This document shows, piece by piece, positions 36,321 through 44,875 of a stretch of DNA of 64,000 nt. Each line of letters begins with the position of its first letter. The stretch's first letter is position 1. Position numbers and translations under genes: made by a program. The stretch comes from JAEULH01 sp963805915. Its GTDB lineage: Bacteria > Pseudomonadota > Alphaproteobacteria > Rhodospirillales > Defluviicoccaceae. The notes under the pieces were generated by a model. The model was not told the origin of the DNA, ran no database searches, and saw only the letters and a program-made list of their open reading frames with translations. The stretch is from assembly GCA_963805915.1 (NCBI GenBank), contig CAWDWD010000011.1, positions 248,001-312,000 on the forward strand, given 5' to 3'.

Positions 36321-37232
36321 ATGGATCGACCCGGCGAAATGGCGGTGTTCGTTCGCGTCGTCGAGACCGGTGGCTTTTCGAGCGCAGCGCGCGCGACCGG
36401 GTTGACGCCGTCGGCGGTCAGCAAGCTGATCGGCCGGCTGGAAGACCGGCTCGGCGCGCGGTTGCTGCACCGCACGACGCGCAGCCTCGGTCTGACCCAC
36501 GAAGGCGTCGCCTTCTATCAGCGCAGCGTCCGCATTCTCAGGGACATCGACGAGGCGGAGCAGGCGATCAGCCAGCTTCACATGGTCCCGCGCGGCCGCT
36601 TGAAGGTCAACGCGGCGGTTGCGTTCGCCATCTACCAGATCGTGCCGATCCTTCCGGAGTTCCTGAGCAGATACCCCGAGATGCACATCGAGTTGACGGT
36701 GAACGACAAGGTCGTCGACCTCGTCGAGGAGGGCGTCGACGTCGCCATCCGTCTCGGCGCCCGGCTCGACTCTTCGTTGATCTCCCGCCCGCTCGCCATC
36801 GACCATCGGATCATCTGCGCCGCGCCGGCCTATCTCGATCGTCACGGGGTGCCCGAATTGCCGGGCGATCTTGTCCGGTTCAATTGTCTGACCTGGATCG
36901 GCAACCAGGGCGAGCTGAACGACTGGCCGTTCGCGGGCCCCGGAGGGCCCTACACGGTTACGGTGCGCGGCAACACGGAAGTGAACAACGGCGAAGCGCT
37001 CTACGAAATGACCATGGCCGGCCTTGGCATCGCGCGGATGGCCGGATTCCGCGTCGGCGGCGCGCTCAAGGCGGGTCGGCTGGTCGCTCTGCTGGGCGAG
37101 CAGCACCGCGAGGAGCCGTTGCCGATCCACGCGCTCTATCCGCACCGCCGGCATCTGCTGCCGAAGGTCAGAGCCTTTGTCGACTTCCTGACGGAGAAAT
37201 TTACCCCCAGTCCGCCATGGTCAACTTTTTAA
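36321..37232 (+). CDS. LysR family transcription regulator
   Basis: This 303-residue regulator has a winged helix-turn-helix at residues 1-60 (MAVFVRVVETGGFSSAARATGLTPSAVSKLIGRLEDRLG). A substrate-binding domain of the periplasmic-binding type spans about residues 92-290. The LHRTTRSLGLTHEG linker is typical. The short linker helix and the motif DGRL-free C-terminus match the group that controls small efflux or aromatic metabolism genes. The ATG has AGGTGA upstream. The divergent small gene 75 bases away is the most likely target. The inducer is unknown. Confidence 0.93.
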   Translation: MDRPGEMAVFVRVVETGGFSSAARATGLTPSAVSKLIGRLEDRLGARLLHRTTRSLGLTHEGVAFYQRSVRILRDIDEAEQAISQLHMVPRGRLKVNAAVAFAIYQIVPILPEFLSRYPEMHIELTVNDKVVDLVEEGVDVAIRLGARLDSSLISRPLAIDHRIICAAPAYLDRHGVPELPGDLVRFNCLTWIGNQGELNDWPFAGPGGPYTVTVRGNTEVNNGEALYEMTMAGLGIARMAGFRVGGALKAGRLVALLGEQHREEPLPIHALYPHRRHLLPKVRAFVDFLTEKFTPSPPWSTF

Positions 37233-37272
37233 TGGCTTGTTTGGGTTAATATATAATATAAATAAAACAAAT

Positions 37273-37298
37273 ATCACCATTTTCAGCTATTTGGTGAT
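37273..37298. repeat. Inverted repeat in an AT-rich promoter zone
   Basis: ATCACCA (37273-37279) and TGGTGAT (37292-37298) form a seven-base-pair inverted repeat spaced by 12 bases, in a clearly AT-rich stretch between lysR and the cell-wall repeat gene. It could be an operator or a weak hairpin. There is no T-run for a terminator. Confidence 0.4.
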
Positions 37299-37424
37299 TG
37301 CATATGGTGCCCGTGCAGGATGTGTTCCGGGGACGTCCTTATGCCTCAACCCACTGATGACGAGATCGCCGTTGTGAACGGTCGCCTTCGTCGCGCTCCG
37401 TAGACGCATCTCGGGAGGTTCCTA

Positions 37425-38411
37425 ATGGTCCGAAAGATTACCGCTTTAACAATAGCCGGCTGCGTCTTGACGTTGGCGACCAATGTCTTCGCCGAGGCCG
37501 ATCCGGAGAGCGACCCGGCGATAAAGATGGACGCGGTCAGTTCCATGCTGCCGCCGAATGCGCGGGCGGGCGAGTGCTACGCCCGGCTGTTCGTGCCGGC
37601 CGAGTACAAGAATGTGTCGAAGACCGTCGTCAAGCGCGAAGCGGGCGTCAAGATCGAGACGACGCCGGCGGAGTACGAGTGGATCGAAGACAAGGTTCTC
37701 GTCAAGGAAGCGTTCGAGAAGCTCGAAGTCAAGCCGGCCGAGTTCAAGTGGGTCGAAGAGAACGTCCTCGTCAAACCCGCCGGTGAGAAGCTCGTTGCCG
37801 AGGAGGCCGAGTACAACACGGTCGACGAGCGTGTCCTCGTTCGCGATGGCTACACCAGCTGGAAGAAGGGCCGCGGCCCGATCGAGAAGCTCGATCACGG
37901 AACCGGCGAAATCATGTGCCTCGTCAACGTTCCGCCCGAGTACAAGACCGTGACCAAGCGCGTGCTGGTCAAGCCGGCCGGCGTTCGCAAGGTCGAGGTC
38001 CCCGCCGAGTACGCGACGATCAAAAAGCAGGTTCTCGTTACCCCGGCGCAGACGGTCAAGACGATGGTCCCGGCGGAGTACAAGACCGTCAAGACCATGA
38101 AGCTGGTCCAGCCGGCCCAGGAGATTCGTACCGACATCCCGGCGGAGCTTGAAACCGTCGCGGAGAACATCAAGATCACGGACGGCCGGATGGAATGGCG
38201 GCCGATCCTGTGCGAGACCAACACCAGTTCCGACGTGGTCCGCAAGCTGCAAAGCGCGCTGATGAAGGCGGGCTTCAATCCGGGCGCCGTCGACGGCTCG
38301 CTCGGCGGGCGGACCTTCACCGCGGTGCAGGCCTATCAGCAGTCGAAGGGACTGCCGAGCGGACAACTCACACTCGAGACGCTGAACTCACTGGGCGTGT
38401 TGACCAACTGA
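37425..38411 (+). CDS. Exported repeat protein with peptidoglycan-binding domain
   Basis: This 328-residue secreted protein has a signal peptide (residues 1-23, ending VFAEA). Residues 50-250 hold about seven degenerate repeats of the form P-A-E-Y-x-x-V-x-x-x-V-L-V-x-P-A, starting with GECYARLFVPAEYKNV. Residues about 262-325 form a peptidoglycan-binding type 1 domain (SSDVVRKLQSALMKAGFNPG and DGSLGGRTFTAVQAYQQSKG). The repeats resemble those of OmpA-like and other envelope proteins of marine and freshwater alphaproteobacteria. The protein probably bridges outer layers and cell wall. A lytic transglycosylase gene follows 94 bases later. Confidence 0.85.
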   Translation: MVRKITALTIAGCVLTLATNVFAEADPESDPAIKMDAVSSMLPPNARAGECYARLFVPAEYKNVSKTVVKREAGVKIETTPAEYEWIEDKVLVKEAFEKLEVKPAEFKWVEENVLVKPAGEKLVAEEAEYNTVDERVLVRDGYTSWKKGRGPIEKLDHGTGEIMCLVNVPPEYKTVTKRVLVKPAGVRKVEVPAEYATIKKQVLVTPAQTVKTMVPAEYKTVKTMKLVQPAQEIRTDIPAELETVAENIKITDGRMEWRPILCETNTSSDVVRKLQSALMKAGFNPGAVDGSLGGRTFTAVQAYQQSKGLPSGQLTLETLNSLGVLTN

Positions 38412-38505
38412 CGACCAACTGGCGACCAACTGACCGGGCACCTTGTCAGCCCTCGGGCGGACACGGGCTGCTGGTGGCGCCGTTCAACCGGCACCCCGCG
38501 TCGCC

Positions 38506-39309
38506 ATGGCGCGGGGTGTTGCCATTTCGCCATGGACCACGGCCGCGATCCTGATCGGCGGCCTGGCTACGGTGCTTGCGGGGGTCGCCTCCGCCTTGGC
38601 CGAGACCGGAACAGAGACCGCCGCGGCCGCGCCGCCCGAGCGCCTCTGCGCCGAAGCCATTGCCCGCGAGGAGCAACGCACCGTGCTTCCGGCGCGGTTG
38701 CTGCTCGCGATCGCGATCGTCGAGTCGGGCCGCTACGATCGTGTCCGCCGAGCGATCGTCGCGTGGCCGTGGACCGTCCGGGCCGAAGGCCGCGGGCGAT
38801 ACCTCAAGAGTGCAAGCGAGGCGGCGGCGGCCGTGCGCGCTCTGTTGGCGCGCGGTGTCGACAGCGTCGACGTCGGCTGCATGCAGATCAATCTGCGCTA
38901 TCACCCCGATGCCTTCGCCACTGTCGAGGATGCTTTCGATCCCACCGCCAATGTCGCCTACGCCGCGGCCTTCCTGAGCGATCTCGCCGGCCGCACCGGG
39001 TCCTGGTTCGCGGCCATCGGGCGTTACCATTCGGCGACACCGGACCATGGCCGGCGCTATCGCGCCAAGGTCTTGAGAATCCGCAAGGCCCAACAGCGCC
39101 GCGCCGGCACCGGCACCGGCCTGCCCGAGATCGAGAGCCCGGCAATCATTGCACCGGCACGGGGACTTGCCCCCCGACTGGCCCCTGGACTGCCTGTCGT
39201 CATTCGCGGGACGAGCGGCGAGACGTCCTCGGCCAGGATTTTCGCTCCCGAGCGAAACGCCCTGCCGATGGTCCTTCGCGGGGCGGCCGGGCGTGGCCGA
39301 TCCGACTAG
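38506..39309 (+). CDS. Lytic transglycosylase, SLT domain
   Basis: This 267-residue exported enzyme has a signal peptide and a goose-lysozyme-like SLT domain. The catalytic Glu is in LLLAIAIVESGRYD (about residue 78), the glycan groove motif is VGCMQINLRYHP, and the late part is NVAYAAAFLSDLAGRTGSWFAAIGRYHS. It would cut peptidoglycan to give anhydromuropeptides. The ATG at 38506 sits inside a GC-rich palindrome (CCCCGCG at 38493 region paired with CGCGGGG), which could mask the start in mRNA. It follows the peptidoglycan-binding repeat gene and may work with it. An IS630 element begins 25 bases after the stop. Confidence 0.87.
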   Translation: MARGVAISPWTTAAILIGGLATVLAGVASALAETGTETAAAAPPERLCAEAIAREEQRTVLPARLLLAIAIVESGRYDRVRRAIVAWPWTVRAEGRGRYLKSASEAAAAVRALLARGVDSVDVGCMQINLRYHPDAFATVEDAFDPTANVAYAAAFLSDLAGRTGSWFAAIGRYHSATPDHGRRYRAKVLRIRKAQQRRAGTGTGLPEIESPAIIAPARGLAPRLAPGLPVVIRGTSGETSSARIFAPERNALPMVLRGAAGRGRSD

Positions 39310-39333
39310 AGTCGCCCAAGCCGCCGGCTAATA

Positions 39334-40497
39334 CCGGCGAGTGCTTGATCCGACTCTGAGGGGCTATGCACAGAGCCCGGAGTGTGATTCCGTGTCATTC
39401 CACCATATGCGGGGGATCGGATGGGCACGGCACTCAAGATCAAGGTCGATCTCTCCTCGGCGGCGCTTCGCCAAGCGGCGCTGCGGGAGAGGGATGGACG
39501 GGCGGCGGCTCGGATGTTCGCCATCGCCAACGCGCTCGATGGGCTGAGCCGGGCGGAGTCTTCGCGGCTGGCGGGGATGGAACGTCAAGCGCTGCGCGAC
39601 GCGGTGGTGCGCTATAACGCCGAGGGCTTGGCCGGGCTGCACGACCGGCCGAAAGGACGACCGCCGCGTCGGTTGGCGGGCGAGGAGGAGGCCGCCCTGG
39701 TCGAGGCGATCTTGCGCGGGCCGGACCCTGCGGAGGACGGCTGCTGCGCCTGGACGCGGGCCGATCTTTGCCGGTGGCTCGAGACGCATCACGGCAAGAC
39801 CTACCACCCCTCGAGCATGACGCGGGTGTTGCGGCGGCTGGACTTTTCGCGCCAGAAGGCGCGGCCCTACCATCCCAAGCGCGACGCCGAGGCGCAGGAC
39901 GCGTTTAAAAAGGGGGGGCTTGCCGAGGCAATAGCCGAGGCCACCTCCCGCCATCGCGACAAACGCATCGAACTGTGGTTCGAAGACGAGGCGCGGGTCG
40001 GCAACAAGGGCCGGGTCTGCCACCGCTGGTGGCGGCGCGGCGAACGTCCGCCGGGCGTTCAGCAACTCGGCTACCAGTGGGCGTACATCTTCGCCGCGAT
40101 CCGTCCCGCCACCGGCGAGGACGTCACCCTCGTGCTGCCGACGGTCAATGCGACGGCCATGCAGGTGTTCTTCGACCACGTCGCCGCCTCGCGGCCACCC
40201 GACGCCCATGTCTTGATGGTGCTCGACGGCGCCGGCTGGCATCAGAGCCTATCCCTCGCCGTGCCCGATACGATCACCCTCGTGGTCCTGCCGCCCTACA
40301 GCCCCGAGCTCAATCCGGTCGAGCGTGTCTGGCTCTACCTGCGCGAGCGGTTCCTCTCACTGCGCGTGTTCGAGACAACCGACGCCATCATCGACGCCTG
40401 CTGCGAAGCCTGGAACCGCCTCATCGCCGAAACGGGTCGCCTCAGATCGCTCTGCGCCTACCCATGGATAGAGAAGGTCGCTTCATAAACTCGCTGG
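39334..40497 (+). mobile_element. Intact IS630 family insertion sequence
   Basis: The element is 1164 bases. Its ends are imperfect inverted repeats: CCGGCGAGT...TGATCCGAC on the left and, read inward, CCAGCGAGT...TGAAGCGAC on the right. It is flanked on both sides by TA (39332-39333 and 40498-40499), the target duplication of IS630/mariner-type transposition. It carries one full transposase. It inserted between the lytic transglycosylase and TSUP genes without damaging either. Confidence 0.9.
39421..40488 (+). CDS. IS630 family transposase
   Basis: This 355-residue DDE transposase has two helix-turn-helix modules in residues 20-150 (the second around TYHPSSMTRVLRRLDFSRQKARPYHP). The catalytic triad is visible as FEDEARVG (Asp about 188), VLDGAGWH (Asp about 268) and YSPELNPVERVW (Glu about 299). 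The motif order and the spacing of about 31 residues between the last Asp and Glu match IS630. The frame is intact, so the element may still be active. It is not damaged by the indels that affect many other genes here. Confidence 0.95.
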   Translation: MGTALKIKVDLSSAALRQAALRERDGRAAARMFAIANALDGLSRAESSRLAGMERQALRDAVVRYNAEGLAGLHDRPKGRPPRRLAGEEEAALVEAILRGPDPAEDGCCAWTRADLCRWLETHHGKTYHPSSMTRVLRRLDFSRQKARPYHPKRDAEAQDAFKKGGLAEAIAEATSRHRDKRIELWFEDEARVGNKGRVCHRWWRRGERPPGVQQLGYQWAYIFAAIRPATGEDVTLVLPTVNATAMQVFFDHVAASRPPDAHVLMVLDGAGWHQSLSLAVPDTITLVVLPPYSPELNPVERVWLYLRERFLSLRVFETTDAIIDACCEAWNRLIAETGRLRSLCAYPWIEKVAS

Positions 40498-40510
40498 TAT
40501 AAGACCCTCC

Positions 40511-41497
40511 TCAGGATCCGCCCGGCGCGGCGCGGCGGTTCTGTTCCTCGCTGGGGATGGGCTGGTGCACCTCCTCGGGCGCCAGCGTCACCGACGAGAA
40601 CAGATCGACCGGATGGCGGATCAGGTCGTAGGTCATCTTGGCGCCCACGGCGATGACCAGAACGGCGAGGAGGATGCGCAGATGCTCGCCGGCGAGCCTT
40701 GCTCCGATCCGCACCCCGACCTGCGCGCCGATGACGCCGCCCACGAGCAGCAGCATGGCGAGGACGACGTCGACGGTGCGGGTGTGGACCGCCTGCAATA
40801 CGGTCACGTTGGCGGTCACGAACGTGACCTGAAACAGTGACGTTCCGACAACCACCCGGGTCGGCATGCCGAGCAGGTAGATCATCGCCGGGACCATGGC
40901 GAAGCCGCCGCCAACGCCCATGATCGCCGACAGCACCCCGACAACGAAGCCGATGCCCATCGGCAACAGCGCGCTGATGTAGAGCATCGACTTACGGAAC
41001 CGCATCTTGAACGGCAGCCGGTGCATCCAGGTATGGCGTCCCGGCCCCCGGGACGAAAGCTTGCCCCCGGCGCGGCGGGTTTTCACGACGGTGCTGACGC
41101 CTTCGATCAGCATCAGTCCGCCGATGAATTCGAGCATCACCACATAGGAGATGGCGATGACGAGATCGATATGGCCGAGCGCCTTGAGCAGACCGAACAG
41201 CCAGACGCCGAGGCTCGATCCAACCAGGCCGCCGACGAGGAGAATGAGGCCCATCTTGACGTCGACGTTGCCGCGCTGCCAGTGGGCGATGACGCCGGAA
41301 ACCGAGGCGCCGACGACCTGGTTGGCGCCGGAGGCGACGGCGACCGGCGCGGGAATGCCCATGAACAACAACAGCGGGGTCAACAGAAAACCGCCGCCGA
41401 CGCCGAAAACGCCGGACAGGATGCCGACCCCGGCGCCGACGCCGAGCAGAGCCAAAACGTTGGCGCTGTACTCGGCGATCGGCAGATAGATGTCCAT
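40511..41497 (-). CDS. TSUP (TauE/SafE) family sulfite or organosulfur exporter
   Basis: This 328-residue membrane protein has about eight to nine helices in two halves, each starting with the TSUP motif: GVFGVGGGFLLTPLLLFMGIP in the first, SAIMGVGGGFAMVPAMIYLLGMP in the second. Long members of this group (over 300 residues) with a basic central loop are common in alphaproteobacteria. They export sulfite, sulfoacetate or related anions. The gene ends 13 bases from the right end of the IS630 element. It is divergent from gatB. Confidence 0.92.
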   Translation of the reverse strand: MDIYLPIAEYSANVLALLGVGAGVGILSGVFGVGGGFLLTPLLLFMGIPAPVAVASGANQVVGASVSGVIAHWQRGNVDVKMGLILLVGGLVGSSLGVWLFGLLKALGHIDLVIAISYVVMLEFIGGLMLIEGVSTVVKTRRAGGKLSSRGPGRHTWMHRLPFKMRFRKSMLYISALLPMGIGFVVGVLSAIMGVGGGFAMVPAMIYLLGMPTRVVVGTSLFQVTFVTANVTVLQAVHTRTVDVVLAMLLLVGGVIGAQVGVRIGARLAGEHLRILLAVLVIAVGAKMTYDLIRHPVDLFSSVTLAPEEVHQPIPSEEQNRRAAPGGS

Positions 41498-41691
41498 GGG
41501 CGACGACGACAGCCAAAGCAGGAAAACTGTGTTGTCATAGCGCGATTGTGGATGAATTTGAAGTCACATGCGCGAACTCGATTTAGGACTCGCCGCGCTA
41601 TCGGCGGCTGGGTAAGTTCGCCCGTCCGGCGCGTCGCACAGCCGTCGGGCTGTGACGGGCGGGCGGCTGGCGGAGGGATGGTGTCGGGATA

Positions 41692-43155
41692 ATGGCGTAT
41701 CTTGTTCACGGCGAGACCAACGACTGGGAAGTTGTTGTCGGCCTCGAAGTCCACGCTCAGGTCATTGCCAATTCGAAGCTGTTTTCCGGCGCGGCGACCG
41801 ACTTTGGCGCCGAGCCCAACTCCCAGGTGTCCCTGATCGACGCGGCGTTTCCGGGGATGTTGCCGGTGCTCAACAGCCGCTGCGTCGAGCAGGCGGTTCG
41901 CACCGGGATCGGCCTCAACGCGCACATCAATCTAGTCAGTGTGTTCGAGCGCAAGAACTACTTCTACGCCGACCTGCCGCAGGGCTACCAGATCTCGCAG
42001 TACCAGCGCCCGCTGGTCGGCGAGGGCTGGGTCAGCGTGGATCTCGCCGACGGGACGAGCAAGGTCATCGGGATCGAACGCCTGCATCTCGAACAGGACG
42101 CCGGCAAGTCGCTCCATGACCAGCACCCCAAATACACCCTGATTGATCTCAACCGGGCCGGCTGTGCGCTGATGGAGATCGTCTCGCGGCCGGATATCCG
42201 TAGCCCCGAGGAGGCGGGCGCCTACCTGCGCAAGCTGCGCGCGATCATGCGCTATCTCGAGACCTGCGACGGCAACATGGAGCAGGGCTCGATGCGCTGC
42301 GACGTCAACGTCAGCGTGCGGCCCGTGGGCGACAACGAGCTGCGCACCCGCGCCGAGGTCAAGAACGTCAACTCCGTGCGCTTTGTCATGCAGGCCATCG
42401 AACGCGAGGCCGAACGCCAGGTCGCCGTCTACGACGCGGGCGGCGCGGTGAGCCAGGAGACCCGCCTTTACGATCCGCTCAAGGGCGAGACCCGGTCGAT
42501 GCGGGCCAAGGAGTTCGCCCACGACTACCGCTACTTCCCCGACCCCGACCTGCTGCCGCTGACGCTGACGCCCGAGTATGTCGAGGCCATCCGCGCGACG
42601 CTCGCCGAGTTGCCCGACCAGCGCAAGCAGCGCTACGTCGACGATTACGCCCTGTCGCCCTACGACGCCGCCGTGCTGACCGCGGAAAAGGAATCCTCGG
42701 AGTATTACGAGGCGCTCGCTAACGGCCGCGACGCCAAGACCGCCGCCAATTGGGTCATCACCAACCTGTTCTCCGTGCTCAACAAGCAGGGCCGCGGCAT
42801 CGGCGACTCGCCGATCTCGTCGGCCGATCTCGGCGCCCTGCTCGATCTCATCAGCGCCGGCAGGATCTCCGGGCGTCAGGCCAAGGAGGTCTTCGAGATC
42901 ATGGCCGAAACCGGGGCCACGCCCGAGGCCATCGTCGCCGAGAAGGGCCTGAGCCAGATCACCGACACCGTCTCGCTGGAAAAGGAAGTCGAATACTACG
43001 GTGGAGGCGAATTGGGAACTGTTTCAGCAGTATCAGCGTGGTACCGACAAGCTTCACGGCTGGTTCGTCGGCCAGATCATGAAGGAGACCAGGGGCCAGG
43101 CCAATCCCGCCCAGGTCAACGAGCTCCTGCGCAAGAAGAGAAGCGCGACGAGTAG
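41692..43155 (+). CDS. gatB: Asp/Glu-tRNA amidotransferase subunit B (frameshifted at the 3' end)
   Basis: This is GatB of the GatCAB complex, which makes Gln-tRNA(Gln) and/or Asn-tRNA(Asn) from misacylated tRNA. The N-terminal kinase-like part has VVGLEVHAQVIANSKLFSGA and the zinc/phosphate region; DLNRAGCALMEIVSRPDI and ADLPQGYQISQYQ are typical. The C-terminal YqeY-like part binds tRNA. Near 43000 the frame breaks: after EKEVEYY the sequence continues one frame over as NWELFQQYQRGTDKLHGWFVGQIMKETRGQANPAQVNELLRKK, the expected GatB tail. A second compensating break near 43145 would restore the stop at 43155, giving the normal 487 residues. gatA and gatC are not in the window. Confidence 0.93.
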   Translation: MAYLVHGETNDWEVVVGLEVHAQVIANSKLFSGAATDFGAEPNSQVSLIDAAFPGMLPVLNSRCVEQAVRTGIGLNAHINLVSVFERKNYFYADLPQGYQISQYQRPLVGEGWVSVDLADGTSKVIGIERLHLEQDAGKSLHDQHPKYTLIDLNRAGCALMEIVSRPDIRSPEEAGAYLRKLRAIMRYLETCDGNMEQGSMRCDVNVSVRPVGDNELRTRAEVKNVNSVRFVMQAIEREAERQVAVYDAGGAVSQETRLYDPLKGETRSMRAKEFAHDYRYFPDPDLLPLTLTPEYVEAIRATLAELPDQRKQRYVDDYALSPYDAAVLTAEKESSEYYEALANGRDAKTAANWVITNLFSVLNKQGRGIGDSPISSADLGALLDLISAGRISGRQAKEVFEIMAETGATPEAIVAEKGLSQITDTVSLEKEVEYYGGGELGTVSAVSAWYRQASRLVRRPDHEGDQGPGQSRPGQRAPAQEEKRDE

Positions 43156-43186
43156 CCGCGTGGGCGCGGCCAAGACGCTCCAACAC

Positions 43187-43762
43187 ATGAATCGGATAGG
43201 TAGGCTTTCATTGAACTGGAGAAACACCACTGACCGTTACGGGTCGCTGTCGATCGGCATGCACTGGCTTATGTTGCTGCTGCTGATTGCCGTCTATGCG
43301 ATGATCAACCTGCATGATGTTGCCGCCAAAGGCAGTGCGCTCCGGGCGGACCTGAAGACTTGGCACTTCTTGCTTGGCCTTGGTGTGTTAGTGCTGGTAG
43401 CGGTGCGCCTAGTGGCGCGCCCGTTCGCAGGGGCCGCTCCGCTCATCGTGCCCGCAATTCCGCGCTGGCAGCAGCGTTTGGCCGTGGCACTTCACGTCGG
43501 GTTGTACGTCTTCATGTTAAGCATGCCCTTGCTCGGCTGGCTCGCCGTCAGTGCCAAGGGGAATCCGGTCTTGTTCTTCGGTGCGCAGCTGCCGCCGCTG
43601 ATCGGGCAGGACAAGACCTTCTACGACTCGCTGAAGGAGATTCACGCAACGATCGGCACGATCGGCTACTACTTGGTCGGGCTGCACGCCGCCGCCGCGC
43701 TCTTCCATCACTATGTGATGCACGACAACACGCTGCTGCGAATCTTGCCAGTGCGGCGCTGA
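43187..43762 (+). CDS. Cytochrome b561, CybB/YceJ type
   Basis: This 191-residue membrane cytochrome has four helices with heme ligands in SIGMHWLMLL, LKTWHFLLGLG, VALHVGLYVF and YLVGLHAAAALFHHYVMHD. It passes electrons from ubiquinol or superoxide in the inner membrane. Its codon use includes TTA leucines (for example near 43389 and 43515), rare elsewhere in this GC-rich DNA, which suggests recent transfer. The ATG at 43187 lacks a clear ribosome site. The frame is open backwards into gatB, but this is only because of the indels there. Confidence 0.85.
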   Translation: MNRIGRLSLNWRNTTDRYGSLSIGMHWLMLLLLIAVYAMINLHDVAAKGSALRADLKTWHFLLGLGVLVLVAVRLVARPFAGAAPLIVPAIPRWQQRLAVALHVGLYVFMLSMPLLGWLAVSAKGNPVLFFGAQLPPLIGQDKTFYDSLKEIHATIGTIGYYLVGLHAAAALFHHYVMHDNTLLRILPVRR

Positions 43763-43808
43763 CCGAGCGCAGGCAGGTTGATCTAGCGGCCGGCCGGGGG
43801 AGCGATTA

Positions 43809-43847
43809 TCAGGCGGAGTGGGCGACGCGCCAGTCGAGCTCGGCCTC
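43809..43847. repeat. Direct repeat, left copy (39 bp)
   Basis: This 39-base segment is repeated at 45718-45756 in the same orientation with two mismatches. In both places it encodes the last codons and stop of a reverse-strand gene (tail LDWRVAH plus Ser-Ala or Pro-Ala). It bounds the accessory block between. Confidence 0.85.
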
Positions 43848-44084
43848 GATCTCCTCGAACCGCGGACCCAAGGCATGAAGCAGGCGATCGCCGGCTTCCG
43901 TTGGCGAGACGCTGCGCGTGGTGCGGGTCAGGAGCCGAACACCCAGCCGATCCTCGAGGCCGCGCACGGTGTGGCTGAGCGCCGATTGGGAAAGGCCCAG
44001 CTTCGCCGCCGCGGCCCTCGTGAAACTGCGCTCCCGGCCCACGGCCAGGAAGGCCATGACCTCATTCAGATTTCCGCGCGGCAT
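43809..44084 (-). pseudogene. Truncated LysR regulator fused to an isomerase tail
   Basis: This 91-residue frame is the DNA-binding half of a LysR regulator (LNEVMAFLAVGRERSFTRAAAAKLGLSQSALSHTVRGLEDRLGVRLLTRTTRSVSPTEAG), which is normally about 300 residues. After FEEIEAEL the sequence switches to DWRVAHSA and stops. That tail is the end of the 2-hydroxychromene-2-carboxylate isomerase gene at 45718. The join lies in the 39-base direct repeat, so recombination or a deletion made this chimera. The HTH is complete and could still bind DNA, perhaps upstream of the divergent cupin gene. The whole ligand-binding domain is missing. Confidence 0.8.
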
Positions 44085-44206
44085 TTATGGTCTCCGCTCA
44101 TGAGTGCATGCAGGTTATAGCGGCTAATCGCGGCGGGTCCGCGCGCTTAAGTTCAAGAACGCGCGTAGGCCGCGGCGCGGCGGTCCGCCAATAAAGGAGA
44201 TCGACG

Positions 44207-44603
44207 ATGGAAATCAAGCGAAACGGCTCGCAGCCGTCCAGCAAGGGTCCGACGGAGTATTTTACCGGCGCCGTACGCATCGATCCGCTGTTCCAAGCGC
44301 CCGATCCGGCGCGTGTAACCGGCGTCCTGGTCACATTCGAACCGGGCGCACGGACTGCCTGGCATACCCATCCACTCGGTCAGACGTTGATCGTGATTTC
44401 TGGCCGCGGCTGGACGCAGTGCTGGGGCGAGCCCAAGGAGGAAATCCGGCCGGGCGATGTGATCTGGTGTCCACCCAGGGCACAAGCATTGGCATGGAGC
44501 GACGCCCACGACGGCAATGTCACATATCGCCATCCAGGAGGCGCTGAACGGGAAGGTGGTCGACTGGATGGAACAGGTCAGCGACGAACAATACCGGGCC
44601 TGA
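44207..44603 (+). CDS. Cupin-fold protein (frameshifted)
   Basis: This cupin of about 131 residues has the metal site in TAWHTHPLGQTLIVISGRG (two His) with a downstream His pair in CPPGHKHWHGA. It resembles small cupins found beside aldo/keto reductases and SDR genes, which include mandelonitrile lyase-like enzymes. The frame breaks near 44475: the reading turns to PRAQALAWSD, whereas one frame over gives GHKHWHGATPTTAMSHIAI and NGKVVDWMEQVSDEQYRA to a stop at 44603. The total is one base over a multiple of three. The ATG at 44207 follows AAAGGAG. Confidence 0.82.
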
Positions 44604-44649
44604 TCACGAAGTCGGTTAGTTCCGGCCTTCAACGCAAACAGGAGTCAAA

Positions 44650-44844
44650 ATGAAAAGCGCAAACTCGGAAGCAGCGACCTGGAAGTCTCCGCCATCGGGC
44701 TCGGCTGCATGGGCATGAGTTGTTTTTCCTATGGCCCGCCCGCCCGCCGACAAGGAAGGCAAGGTGAAGCACTTCGGACTATCTGAAGCGGGAGCGGAAA
44801 CTATCCGTCGCGCTCATGCCGTCCAGCCGGGGACCGGTCGCTGA
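44650..44844 (+). pseudogene. Aldo/keto reductase remnant
   Basis: Only the two pieces of an aldo/keto reductase remain. One is the start KRKLGSSDLEVSAIGLGCMGMS, cut near SYGPPA. The other is a later piece EGKVKHFGLSEAGAETIRRAHAVQP, which holds the motif VKHFGLSEA, ending in a stop at 44844. About 120 residues between them, including the catalytic Tyr and Lys, are gone, as is the whole C-terminal half. A one-base break also lies right after the ATG. It is a clearly dead gene in the accessory block. Confidence 0.85.
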
Positions 44845-44875
44845 GCGGTCATCATGGCGAGCAGGGGTCAAGATT

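Noticed and set aside
38490..38520. A GC-rich palindrome taken as a terminator after the peptidoglycan-binding gene.
   Set aside because: There is no T-run, and the transglycosylase ATG lies in the loop, so it is better seen as part of the translation start region.
43001..43762. A GatB-cytochrome b561 fusion.
   Set aside because: The frame is open from the GatB tail into the cytochrome only because of indels. GatB has its natural stop at 43155 in the main frame and normal length.
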